Positions 51,961 through 62,257 of a stretch of DNA of 64,000 nt are shown here, piece by piece. Location of the stretch: assembly GCA_009760855.2 (NCBI GenBank), contig WPIO01000025.1, positions 3,179,501 to 3,243,500 of the forward strand, given 5' to 3'. A model generated the notes under the pieces. It did not search any database. It was not told the DNA's origin and saw only the letters and a program-made list of their open reading frames with translations. The stretch's first letter is position 1. Each line of letters opens with the position of its first letter. Made by a program: the position numbers and the translations under genes. This stretch comes from Cristatella mucedo (Eukaryota; Bryozoa; Phylactolaemata; Cristatellidae).

Positions 51961-52189
51961 GTACAGAAAGTGTGGGCCACTGGCGTCGGTATGGAGTAAT
52001 GCAGAGAAAATACTCTCATATTCATCCCGTTCAAGCATCCATATTTACTAGTAGAATGCTAACTTAGGCGTGAATAGCTAGTTTGTAGGTACCATGAGCA
52101 ATTCAGATAGGGCAGAAACAAAGCGTAAATCAAAACTCCAAATCTACCGAGTAACTTTTAATTCAGGTTTTACTTCATAGAAGACTCAG

Positions 52190-52720
52190 CACTGCTGCCG
52201 GGGTGTAACCAACTTGTTGAAGATTCTGACTCGATGGTAGTTGCCCTGATATTTTCTCTTGATGTCTTAAAGGCATCTGATAACCGCGATTGCAAGGCCT
52301 TCTTGAGCGCCCGTCATCTCGCCTGGGTATCACTGTCACTACGTCGCATTAGTTTATGTCTTGTCTCGTTTGGAAATGTCAGAGTTTATAAGTCACTGGT
52401 CATCCAGCGAGCCTTAAAGAAAGTAAAAAGCCTCAAAGACCTGTTATAGATTCATTTATGTACACAATTTATACCGTACCTCTAGCTAATGTAACCGCCA
52501 GGCACAATTTATGTTTTCATCTTTACGCAGACGACTCGCAGCTGCAAATGTCATTGTATCCCAACCTGCCTTCCAGAACATCGAACTCTCTCAACTTCAT
52601 CGCTGTCATGTATCTCTGACATTCGCAATTTTTTTAGCAGCAAACCTAATATTGAATGGCGATATAAAGTACTGACTAGTTGTGGGCAAACCTAGTGTAG
52701 CTCAGGAATTTAAAAGGCCA
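52190..52720 (+). mobile_element. Decayed L2-like RT segment
   Basis: Text from LDVLKASDNRDCK near 52262 to CFHLYADDSQLQMS near 52510, which keeps the Y-A-D-D motif, then KFKR-like remnants. Confidence 0.72.
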
Positions 52721-52784
52721 TTCCGCAAGAGGAAGCTGGAGCCTCGCACCTGTGTGGCGGAGAAAACCAGCGATTTTCGTTCCG

Positions 52785-52827
52785 TCTCTCTCTCCTCTCT
52801 CTCTCTCTCTCTCTGGCTCTCTTTGTC

Positions 52828-52885
<58 letters not shown>

Positions 52886-53135
52886 CTCTCCTCTCTCTGT
52901 CTCTTTCTGACTCTCTCTCCTCTCTCTCTTCTCTCTCTCCTCTCCCTCCTCTCCCTCCTCTCTTCTCTCTCTCTCCCTCCTCTCTTCTCTCTCTCTCCTC
53001 TCTCTCTCTCCTCTCCTTCCTCTCCCTCCTCTCTTCTCTCTCTCTCTCCCTCCTCTCTTCTCTCTCTCTCCTCTCTCTCTCTCCTCTCTCTCTCTCTCCT
53101 CTCTCTCTCTCCTCTCTCTTTCTCTCCTCTCTTTC
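52785..53135. repeat. (CT)n-rich polypyrimidine tract
   Basis: CT repeats with regular CCTCTCTT and CCCTCCTCTC interruptions. Predicted Ser-Leu or Arg-Glu frames are artefacts. Confidence 0.95.
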
Positions 53136-56100
53136 TCCGATTGCCTCCGTGCAACCGAAAAGACCTGGTGACGCTTTATGGATTTGCTCACCGGAAACGC
53201 TGACCTCATCTAAAAAGTCAGACTCGACTATTCACCGAGGCGCGCCGCATCAATACATGAAGAGATTTGAAAGCAGCGCGGAAATTTTCAAACGACGATT
53301 CCATGGCGAATTATTGAGGTGACCGCCCCGATTCTGTGGCCAGTGAGACAGGCGATAGACCGCCTGCGCCTTTACGACAGTCTTCGAAAGCGTCAAACTG
53401 AGTGGCAAGACTCGTGCGCCTAGGCTCTTATTACCTGCCTCACCGCCACCAACGCCTCCGCACGACGGGCTTGTCTATAGAGGTTCGGCAGCGGCTTGGT
53501 GACAAAGGCACTGCTTTCGTCTGCTCCGACAGCTGGCGGCCCGATATACGGCGCACCGTACGTCGGGCCGCTTGTGGCAGTCTGCTGCCGCCTGTGCCGT
53601 CCCATTAAACGGTCGCATAGCCAGTGCGTCAACGCCCTCCGACAGCCTAGGTGCTCTGTCAGAGGGTAGTACGGCTAGCGTTGCCTCTCGTGATCGGAAC
53701 AGACACGTAGCACTTTAGCTGACTCGGTGCCCCTGTCGCCCAGACGGGACATGCCATCAAGGTGAAGGTCGTTTCTACTTGTTCATTGAAATAAGGATTT
53801 CGAGATATTTGTTGTAACGAAACTGGCCTTTTAGGCAACGAAAAATGAAAGCAGCGAGATCGAGCAGCTCTCAAAAAGGGGCAAAGCGGCGTACCCCTCT
53901 CCGAGGTCTTGGCATCGACAATCTTTTTCCAGCTAGTTATTTTAAGCTGAGGCTGACCAGACAAGTTAAATAGAAGCCTTATCTTGCGTGGAGATCACTG
54001 TCAAAATTTAAGGTCAGCGGGTAGCCGCGTCTCAGTGCATACGTGCCTCAAACTACGATAGAGTTTGTTGAAACGTGATATTGTAATATAAAAGCTCGTG
54101 ATTTGGAAACACCATTTCTAAGATTGAATGCATATCGTGGATTATAATTTAGACGGGTTCTTTAATATACCAGTTCGGAATTAAAAATGCCTGCTCTCAC
54201 TCATCTTTAAAGAAGAAACCACGCAGAACCATGGCGACCGAGAAATGGTCCAGCGCCTACGTATGCATGCTTCCGCCGGTACCAGTGAAGGACAGGTAGT
54301 GACGGAGAACGTTTGAGAACTGAGACATGAAGTCTGTTCAGAGCAATCTGGACATGGTATTTCAAAATTACTCCCCTTTGAACTTCACAGACAACGTATC
54401 ATTGTGCCAGATTCGCTGTTCAGGCAGGCGGCTATGAAACTAGTCCAGCATTGGGGGTTCGCAAAAACTGGTCGGAGGTGGACACCTTCGAAAAAGGCCA
54501 AGAATCTTGCTAAAATCTACCGGGTGCAGGAAAATTTTCGTTCTCGCCTGAAATCGGATACTTGAATTTTAATCAAGTTCAGTGGCTACTTGAGTCCATG
54601 AGTATCCAAACCAAACTATGTAGATGTATTTTGGACCTCAAATAAATCTCTAAAAAGTCATGAGTGCTTTAAGTGATATGATTTATGAAAGATCTAATGA
54701 GCAGCTTTAGCATGGTTTGTCTAATGAGTACAGAAATGTGTTAGCAATATCTTGCTACCAAATTTGCAAAAACTGTTGCTCTTTTTTTAAGAGTTCGGTA
54801 ATTTCAATTGCACGCATCTTCCTCCCTCAGAGCATCGTCGCATCTTCCTCCCTCCTGCTCAGTTTCGTCGTAGGCAGCGAGTTCATGCTGCGTTTAGCAC
54901 GGGAGAACGTGTGATCACCACAATTGATGCATAGAAACTAATTGAAAATGACCTATCCTTGTTAATATTACTGATCTCTCGATGTCTGTGCGTTTGAAGG
55001 TGTTCGCACGTGCAACTAAACTTTGCTCATTGTTATGCAGCTGAAATGCCGGTACCATGGTGACACAAATTCCTGTTTTGGCATGCAGCTGAAATGCCGT
55101 TACCATGGTGACACAAATTCCTGTTTTGGCAGTCAAACATCCGAAGTGGTTTATGAAAAGGCGGTACCAAAAATGTTAAGCCTGAGCCTACTTTACCTTT
55201 ACTTGCTTAATACTAGATAATACATCCTTTGACTCTTACCCTTCTCACGGAGTTTAATCCCATAAACTATTATTATTCAAGCGTTCACGTATACCTAGTA
55301 AGTGGCATGTAATCCATTTGCTCACAATTAAAGTTTACACTGAGTCATTAAACGGCTGAACTCAAAAGATTTTTAATGGCTCGTCACTTGCCGAACAGCT
55401 CGTCACACCTTTCAATGCGCGATGTAACTCGCAGGAGCTGACTGCTCAGAAATGATGCAGTTGTATGACATATTTAAATCTGCAATTTCTTTATTCTCCG
55501 GCAAATTAACTGAGTTTTTCAGTTTAAAAAATCAAGAATTTCCATCGCCATCCCATCGGGAAGTGAAAAATTAGCTTGTGAGCAGCACCAACGTAAAACT
55601 TAAATTGAAATGAGCTTTTTTGAAGAACCATCAGCCTACATAATTTCGAATGCGACCTCACGACTCTCGTAAACCAAAGTCACTGAAGTCACACTTACTG
55701 TATGTCCATTGAGATATTTATAGAACTACTACGAAGGTACAGCTATAATGAGTGTCGTGCCAAAAATATCAAGAGATATATTTTAATTATATGCGTATTT
55801 ATTTGCATCAATAAATCTCATACTTACTTTAAATTCAATCCGGAATTTTCCATCAGGTTAAAAACCAGTTATGAACGGCTCTTAATCAGCACCCTATTTA
55901 ATTAGGTATTTAAAGGCTGTGGGGACTATCTCTTGGTGGAACCAATAAAAATGATCTAACCTGGACGGTCAGTATTACCAACTACCTACTGGTTGGTGAG
56001 AATCATTGCGGCTTCACCTTTGCTCAGACATACACACATCGCTTCTATGCATGATATTTAAATTTTTATTGAATAATGTGCGCCCGCAACTTTTCACGGC

Positions 56101-56214
56101 TAAACGCGAGTACTTAGTATAATAATTAGCCAGAAAGTAGCAGGATTATTTCAACGATTCGACCGGTATTCGAAGTCTGGCAACGGGAAGTTCCGTATCC
56201 ACTGAAATAGTAAT
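53136..56214. other. No gene supported
   Basis: Unique-looking sequence that becomes AT-rich after about 54050. A Kozak-like ACCATGG at 54229 opens 21 codons to a possible donor (54295), but no partner exon is seen. Confidence 0.4.
55035..55130. repeat. 48-bp tandem duplication
   Basis: Two adjacent copies of a 48-bp unit starting ATGCAGCTGAAATGCC. They differ at about one position (CGGTACC against CGTTACC). Confidence 0.92.
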
Positions 56215-57235
56215 AATAACAATTCACTTGATAAAGCGCCCCCAGAGAACTCAATCTCTTTCTAAGCGCGTTACATTTGCTGCAAAGGGAAACGCGATTG
56301 AATGGTGAGTGATATCATGCTTGATAAACAACATGAATAACATGGTTAGGGGTGACACACACAGTCAGCATGCATAAGCACATGAAGGACGAATCACAGG
56401 GACCCACTAAATGCTGTCCATAACAGGTGTGTTTTTAAGTTCTTTTTAAATGTGGTCAAGCCAAGGGATGTTCTGACGCAAGTCGGGAGGGAGTTCCAGG
56501 CTTTGGGAGCATACGAACTAAATGCACGATCTCCAAAGGATTCGAGGTTTGTACGAGGTATTGGTAAACTGTTGGATTCCAAAAAGTGGGTGGTATGATG
56601 CTTGGCGTGGTGGAGGAATAGATCTGATAGGTAGGCTAGAGCCAAAGAATGAAGGAACCTAAAAGTGAGCGACAAAACCCTGCAGTTGATCCGTTGCTTG
56701 ACTGGTAGCCACTGCAGGCCGGCGAGAAATGGTGTGATGTGGCAACTGCGACGCTCACGACAGACAAGCCTAGCTGCAGAGTTTTGCACCAGCTGTAATT
56801 GCCTGATTCCACATGCCGGTAGGCCAACAAGCAGTGAGTTACATAAGTCAAGACGGGATGTCACAAGTGCATGGACCAACTTGGACGTGGTATCCTTAAC
56901 TAAACAAGCCCGAATTTTAGCAATGTTAGGTAGCTGAAAGTAGGCAGACTTGACTGTGGAGCTGATGCGGTCGTCTAACGAGAGGTCACTTTGGAACATG
57001 ACCCTTGAATTTCGAGCTGATTCAACAGGAGATATGCTGGCAGAGCCAATTTTGAGCGTCAGCCTTTTCAATCTCTGAATCACACTGGGTTTGCCCCTAA
57101 CTGGTAAGCTAGTTGTATCATCGTTTAGTTTTAGAAAGTTTGCTGCCATCAATGTGGGGATGTCATCAATACATGCAGAAAGTGAGTGGAGAGAATTTGA
57201 GGTGCTCGAGGGCTAGGAGGGATCAAAGCAAAGGT
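56215..57235 (-). mobile_element. L2-like LINE 3' portion, adjacent to viral element
   Basis: ORF remnant of 252 codons (56394-57152): AANFLKLNDDTTSL, SPVESARNSRVMFQ, LDLCNSLLVGLPA and AFSSYAPKAWNSLP, then 3' UTR and stem-loop. The 5' end extends a little past the ORF to GATCAAAGCAAAGGT near 57220. Confidence 0.85.
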
Positions 57236-57488
57236 GCAACTGAGAAACCTCTTATAAAACCAGTAACCATAGTTAAATAATAAATATATAAATATTAAAT
57301 TGAATGTATGTATTTCGATCAGAATATTTACCAAAAACAGGTTTTTCAATGATAATAGTTACTAGAAAATATTCACAGTTTATGTATCAGTATCTAATAT
57401 TAAGAGCATCTAAAACGGATTTAAAAGGAATATTTTTAACTTTTGTTTAATATCTATAAATATAATATCTATAGTAATTATTGATGTC

Positions 57489-57602
57489 ATGTTTAAAAAC
57501 ATTGTTGCTTTAAAAAAATATAAACGGCGGTTTGGTGAACCTTCTATTTCAGGAACAAATAAATTATTTGATATTATTAGATCAGGAGAGATAAGTGAAT
57601 AA
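57489..57602 (+). CDS. Small ORF at left end of viral element
   Basis: Open frame of 37 codons from ATG to TAA with a basic stretch (KKYKRRFGE) followed by GTNKLFDIIRSG. No family recognised. It may be a real small protein or the remnant of a longer gene. It is the first open frame in the AT-rich block. Confidence 0.35.
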   Translation: MFKNIVALKKYKRRFGEPSISGTNKLFDIIRSGEISE

Positions 57603-57655
57603 CTGAATATATCATCACCATAAAATTTAAAATATTTATCTGAAGATAAAATATA

Positions 57656-58425
57656 TTAAAAATCACTAAGTATTAAATAATCACTAGTCAAATCTAAATA
57701 AGCATTTGTTTTATCTGTTGCATACATAATACCAGAAACCATTCCAAAGTTGGACAATTTACCAGGAAAAAATGTTTTAAGATTAGTTATAAATCCTAAC
57801 TTTCTTCCAGTTCCGTGTTCTATAATTGGCATATCACCTGGTGGAATTTGTTGCAATGAATAACCAGGTTCACGACTACCATTAGCAGTAATACTAAGTC
57901 CTAACATATCAAGTTTGAATAAACTAGGATAAGTATTAGAACTCAATCCTATGTATCTAAATCCTACTTGCTTTGTATCATCAACGTATTTTTGTTACAA
58001 CACCAGAATTCTTTTAAGTTTATAATATTTTTTCCACCCATATTCATGCTTGCTGTTGCATTGCCTTGAAAAAATGGTGTCATACTTTTAAATATTCTAT
58101 AATGTATGACTTTATAAGGTCTTAAATCTTACTACAAGTACCATCAGCAGAATTACCTGATATACCAATAACATTCTTACAATTCAGTTGTGACATTGCT
58201 TTTGCTCCACTCTTTGGTAGCAATCCTGATCAACTTAACACACTTGCTAATTCTCCAGTAGCATTAGAAATAACACTACCACCAATATTTGACCTAAGAG
58301 CATAATCCAATTTTATTGCATCACCATCGCTAACAGGATAAGCTTAGTTACTTACTTTATTTCTATTTGCATCAAGATCAGTATAAACAACTCCATTAAT
58401 CTTAGTTACTTTTTCAATTACTCAT
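57656..58425 (-). pseudogene. Broken viral gene, possibly structural or fibre-like
   Basis: A coding-like minus-strand frame runs leftward from an ATG at 58425 to a stop at 57656. It is broken by stops and frameshifts, including a shift just after the start. The C-terminal 90 or so residues stay open, including NTYPSLFKLDMLGLS and GFITNLKTFFPG. The upstream part has short alternating beta-like segments such as NGVVYTDLDANRNKV. Size and style suggest a virion surface protein, but no family is recognised. It shares a start region with the plus-strand gene at 58430. Confidence 0.5.
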
Positions 58426-58432
58426 ATATATG
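58423..58432. promoter_or_regulatory. Palindrome carrying both divergent start codons
   Basis: CATATATATG is a perfect palindrome whose two ends are the ATG of the leftward gene (58425) and the first ATG of the rightward gene (58430). The starts therefore share a TATA core with no room for separate 5' leaders. Confidence 0.45.
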
Positions 58433-58746
58433 ATGAATAAAAAAGTTAAAGGTGTTTCTGAAGATATAAAAGAAGGTGCTAGTACAACCAAAGAAGTTGT
58501 TTCAGGTGTTACAACTGGAACAGGATTTGCTTCAAAAGCTGTTATAAAGATAGCGCCTAAGATTGCTATGAAACTGTCTTTATAAGCATCAAACAAAATA
58601 GCAAAGATAGTTCCAAAAGTATTACAATCGTTTAAAGCTATCGGAAGTGTTGCTAAAGCACCTGGGGGTTTTCTATCAGGGTAACAGGAATTGTAGATTT
58701 AGGATTATTAATAAAAGAGATTGTTGATTATATTGCTTCTAAGTAA
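58430..58746 (+). pseudogene. Broken viral gene, small Ala/Lys/Val-rich protein
   Basis: Starts at ATGATG (58430 and 58433) and reads about 100 codons to a TAA at 58744-58746. An in-frame TAA at 58583 and a frameshift near 58675-58681 break it. Composition is rich in Lys, Ala, Val, Gly and Ser, with mildly hydrophobic segments near the end. That would suit a minor virion or membrane-associated protein. No family recognised. Confidence 0.5.
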
Positions 58747-58798
58747 GTGCTGCTAAGTAAGTGCTGCTGGTAAGTAGGGACGAGTGTTTTGGAAAACG

Positions 58799-59242
58799 AT
58801 GAGTGATAAAAAAGAAGGATTAACAAAAATGGTTTCATCATTAGAAGTAGGCAATTATATAAATGAAATACTTCTTGAAGCAGAAAAAGCAAAGAGTGAT
58901 CGGGATCAAAATCCTAGAAAGTTTTTATCTGATGTATTTGGAGAAGAAGTTTCTGGGGATGCAACACAACTTGATCCTATTGCATGGAAAAATAATTTCT
59001 TAGAAATGAGATCAGGTGGATTTCTTCCTGCTATTCCTGCGATTGTTGCAAGTATCGTAAGTGTAATAGGAACATTAGGTTTAGCAGTAAGTATAACTGT
59101 TGCAAGTGCAAGTCTAATAAAGAAAATAGTAGATGAAACAATGTATACAGCAAAATCTCCACCTGTGAATACACATGAGAAAAGAATGAATGCTTTGAGT
59201 ATGCAAAGTGAAAGATTAAAGAATGCTATTACAGATATATAA
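58799..59242 (+). CDS. Intact viral ORF with one membrane segment, 147 aa
   Basis: Open from ATG 58799 to TAA. An in-frame GTG 15 bp upstream is less likely as start in a eukaryotic system. Residues 1-75 are charged and soluble-looking. About residues 78-106 (FLPAIPAIVASIVSVIG onward) form a long hydrophobic segment, followed by a charged tail. Function is unknown; a membrane-anchored minor virion protein is a reasonable guess. It is one of only two longer ORFs left intact here. The next gene's ATG begins six bases after its stop. Confidence 0.6.
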   Translation: MSDKKEGLTKMVSSLEVGNYINEILLEAEKAKSDRDQNPRKFLSDVFGEEVSGDATQLDPIAWKNNFLEMRSGGFLPAIPAIVASIVSVIGTLGLAVSITVASASLIKKIVDETMYTAKSPPVNTHEKRMNALSMQSERLKNAITDI

Positions 59243-59247
59243 GAAAC

Positions 59248-59565
59248 ATGATTGAACTTTTAGATAAAGAAGTAGATATGGATCTAAGTGATAAAGTTAT
59301 TAATTCAGAAGTAAAAAAAAACAGATTGAGTATCTGAATAAAGGAAGAGAACTCGTTGAGAAAGGAGGCGTTAATTATTCTGAGGATCTAAAACGTGATA
59401 TAAGAAAAGTTGAGAGTAGTACTGTCGGTGGCCGTAAAACTTGAGACTATAAAGCAGAAAGTGCAACGTTACTATCCACTCTATTTTCACAGGGAGCAAC
59501 ACTAGAACAGATATAATGAAATGATTAGACTTAGAGATGAGCTCAAAAAGAGATGTAAGAACTAA
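59248..59565 (+). pseudogene. Broken viral gene, charged protein of unknown function
   Basis: Starts with ATG at 59248 and can be followed to a TAA at 59563-59565. A frameshift falls in an A-run near 59318-59326, a TGA lies at 59442, and another frameshift near 59509-59516. The product is rich in Glu, Asp, Lys and Arg and probably helical. Its end overlaps the end of the convergent HNH gene by two bases. Confidence 0.45.
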
Positions 59566-60121
59566 TAGTCTGTGTAACTAACTAGTTTATTATCTTCTGT
59601 AAATGTATAATCAAATTTTAATTTTGTGAATTGTAAATGCAAACGTATTGCCTCAAGATCCCTTGCTACTGCTGCATCAACGGGATTGTCAAAATATCCT
59701 AAATTATAGCTAACTCCATCTAATGTGATATGTGATTGCCATTTGTTTTATTTTTTATGCCAAGAAATCCCAATAAAATTAGAAGCAGTGTTTATTCTTT
59801 GTACTCTATTTCTACTATTCTCAGAAGCATAAGCTAATCTTATATTGCTTATTCTATTATCAAACCTATCTGAAATTATATGATCCAATTGAAATATAGG
59901 CATTTCTTTGTTAACAATTAGCCAAGCAATACGATGCACTTGGTATTTTTTCCATCTATTTTTATTTCTCTATATTCGTTGTGATGGATTGTTCCAGCTT
60001 CACTGCCAGCTAATGCATTTCTTCCACGACTAGTTTTATGCGTAAATTTACCCGTTAAAGCGTTGTAATTTAATAACTCCATCACTCTATCTCTAAAAGC
60101 AGCAACTTCATCTTGATTCAT
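59562..60121 (-). pseudogene. Broken HNH endonuclease with AP2 DNA-binding domain
   Basis: The N-terminal frame (59918-60121) starts MNQDEVAAFR and carries the region before the HNH motif. After a frameshift at about 59918-59945, the next frame holds the core: LDHI, DNRISNIR and NSRNR, as in HNH_3 endonucleases. Then comes SNFIGISWHKK, the start of an AP2-type domain, an in-frame TAA at 59748, and the rest of the AP2 domain (LGYFDNPVDAAVARDLEA). HNH-AP2 proteins are homing endonucleases best known from phages and large DNA viruses. This copy is inactive. It starts 54 bp from the divergent phospholipase-like gene. Confidence 0.8.
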
Positions 60122-60178
60122 TTTCTATACAGTACTTTTGTAACACTTTAAAATAAATTCAATTTATATAGAAAAATG
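60119..60178. promoter_or_regulatory. Divergent viral promoter with TATAGAAA motifs
   Basis: The 54-bp gap between the HNH gene (minus) and the PLA2-like gene (plus) has TATAGAAAATG at its left end, read on the minus strand, and TATATAGAAAAATG at its right end. Both place TATAGAAA directly before the start codon. Confidence 0.55.
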
Positions 60179-61037
60179 TCGTATCATGAAACAAAACTAA
60201 CTCTGTCAGATCATCAAGTAAATCAAATTAATAAATCTAAAGAATCTATTTCTATAAGAGTTAAACATGGTGATTTATCCTGCACTGTTCCTATTCTTGT
60301 TAAAAAGACTCAACTAGCAAGAATAGAAAAGTGTAGAAGTAAAGGAATTAGTCTTCAATTGAATTTCCGTCTTAAACAACCTAAAGCACATAGAAAAGTT
60401 GGTTCTGGTCTCGTAGATTTTATAAGCAAGTTAACTGGTAACCGTGAGATGCATATGCACCTTCCATCAAACGTGAAATCAGAAAATGTTCCAGGTGGCT
60501 CATTCAATAATACTGGTAAATATAGTTATGTTGGCCCTGGAACTAAGTTCACTCAAAGAATGAAAGAATCTTATCAGGTGTTAATGATTTAGATAGATCT
60601 GCTTTAGTGCATGATAGTTTATATACAGAAACTTCATCAATGTCTGAACCTAAAAGAACTGAAATAAGACATTTATCTGATCTTGTTCAGAATTAGTTCT
60701 AGCTGAATCTGCTGCTAGTATTGCTCTTGATCCTAGACAACCATAATATGTTAGAGAAGATACTAAAACTGTTGCAGCCGTAATGGCTGCTAAAAGCAAG
60801 TTAGGTTTAGGAATTGGTCGTATGTTGAATGAATCATTTGCAATTGATTTCTTAAAAGATAAAGTAAGTAATCCTGCAAGTTTGAATAAGATAAAAAATT
60901 ATGCTAGAGAAATCGTTGATAGAATGATTGATATAACTAGAAAAAATATGAAAAATTTAACTAACCTAATTATTTTCATTGTTTTATCTATTTTTGTGCA
61001 TTGTTTTATTTTTATGTTTAATAATCAGCAAGATTAA
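60176..61037 (+). pseudogene. Broken phospholipase A2-like viral protein
   Basis: The first frame (60176-60592, 138 aa) is basic at its N-terminus and reaches YVGPGTKF, the glycine-rich calcium-loop-like segment of parvovirus-type PLA2 domains. A frameshift near 60575-60592 moves the His-Asp active-site pair and its downstream Tyr into the next frame (about 60610-60625). More breaks follow near 60690 and a TAA at 60744. The open end (60783-61037) carries a helical stretch and a hydrophobic segment (NLIIFIVLSIFVHCF). Such PLA2 domains are carried by virion proteins and act on membranes. Family assignment rests on short motifs. Its end overlaps the convergent 160-aa gene by 20 bp. Confidence 0.65.
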
Positions 61038-61500
61038 ATTCACTTCGTTTAACAACACTATAAGCTTTAACTTGATCTAGTTCCAATCTAATATTAAGTC
61101 TTTCTTCAGAATTGTAAGTGTCTTTAGTTACATAACTTCCATCTAGAATACCTGTAATAGCAAAATCAGTTCCAATTTTTTTAATTGCATCTGAAATACT
61201 ATTGAATTTTAGTTGTTTGATCTTTTGATCAAAGAATATACTTGGTTTACTACCAAAATCTAATCTTACTCCAGTAGTTGATCTTTGAGACATATTATAA
61301 CCAATGAATTCAAGTTTCATACTTGCTCTTGCTGCAATATCTTCAAGTGCAGGTCTCATATCTTCAGTGATATATATCCATGCATTGAAGTAAGGTTTAG
61401 AATCTTTCGAGGTTTTTTCTTCAATGTGAACACGAGCTGGTTTTCCTTTTGTGATGACAACAGCAGAATTTTCAAGTACAACTAATTTTTTGTTTTCCAT
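61018..61500 (-). CDS. Intact viral ORF of unknown function, 160 aa
   Basis: Fully open from ATG (61500) to stop. The sequence is a mix of beta-like and charged segments: KPARVHIEEKT, YFNAWIYITEDMRPALEDIA, then FAITGILDGSYV and LNIRLELDQVKAYSVV near the end. A compact beta-barrel such as a ssDNA-binding OB fold is possible but not shown. No motif identifies it. It is the best-preserved gene in the element. The start follows AATAGAA, a version of the motif seen before other genes. Confidence 0.65.
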   Translation of the reverse strand: MENKKLVVLENSAVVITKGKPARVHIEEKTSKDSKPYFNAWIYITEDMRPALEDIAARASMKLEFIGYNMSQRSTTGVRLDFGSKPSIFFDQKIKQLKFNSISDAIKKIGTDFAITGILDGSYVTKDTYNSEERLNIRLELDQVKAYSVVKRSEFNLADY

Positions 61501-61529
61501 TTCTATTAATGGAAAATAAAATGTTTAAA

Positions 61530-62235
61530 TTAAATTGATAATTGCATTGTCGTTTCAAAATCTGTTTCTTGCATTAGTTTTAAGAAGATTAAGCACCTTC
61601 TTCCACAATCTGTTTGATCATATTCTTGTAACTTAAAAGTCTGAAAACTTGGTATTACACCAAAATAATGTATTACTTCTGGCATTGGTGGAGCACCAAA
61701 TGAATCAAAGTAAAAACATTTCTTACCTTGTTTTTTAAGTGGAACCCCGATGATATATTGCAAGATCTGATTCTCCTGTATTAGAAATAAGACATTCATT
61801 TTCTAGCGGTTTTTCTAGTTCATTCCTTGCAGATACACCTCTAAAGTTTTGTATATCTACATAATGATTTATTTCTATATCTGTTAGTGGTGTTGATTTA
61901 ACTTTTTTTAGTTTGTCGATAGTATTTGCTAATTCAGCAAGTATTTGTTGTTTATGTTCTATACAAGAACCAGATTTCTTTTCATGTATTAATACTCCTG
62001 TACCAAGTTTTTTTCCATGTGATAGTACATCTGTTCCTTTCTTTCCATGTGTTAGTACACCTGTACCAATTGTAACTGGTGTACTTCTTAGTTTAACAAA
62101 CTTTGACTTTTTACTTCCACAAATAGTACAAACATCTTTTTCCATATCTCTTAATCCATTAGTACTATCTACCTCAACATATTCTTTATGAATTTTATCA
62201 GTTGGTTTTTTACACTTCAAACAATAAATTTCCAC
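61530..62235 (-). pseudogene. Broken zinc-ribbon plus adenain-like cysteine protease
   Basis: Open frame 61735-62235 begins at GTG; no in-frame ATG is visible. It opens with a four-cysteine ribbon (CLKC and CTIC) of the small zinc-ribbon type common in these viruses. Three Gly-Thr-x-Val-Leu-x-His-(Gly/Glu)-Lys-Lys-like repeats follow, then the start of an adenovirus-type protease (NHYVDIQNFRGV, ending at the region of the catalytic His). A frameshift at about 61740-61755 moves the rest to 61530-61799, with FDSFG and DCGRRC containing the expected acidic and Cys active-site residues. Adenains mature virion proteins. Ribbon and protease sit in one frame, which suggests a fusion. Confidence 0.75.
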
Positions 62236-62257
62236 ATCTATAATACTATAGAAAATG
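62236..62257 (+). promoter_or_regulatory. TATAGAAA motif before packaging ATPase
   Basis: The short gap between the divergent zinc-ribbon/protease gene and the ATPase gene contains CTATAGAAAATG ending in the ATPase start. It is the same motif and spacing as at the 60.1-kb gene pair. Confidence 0.5.
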
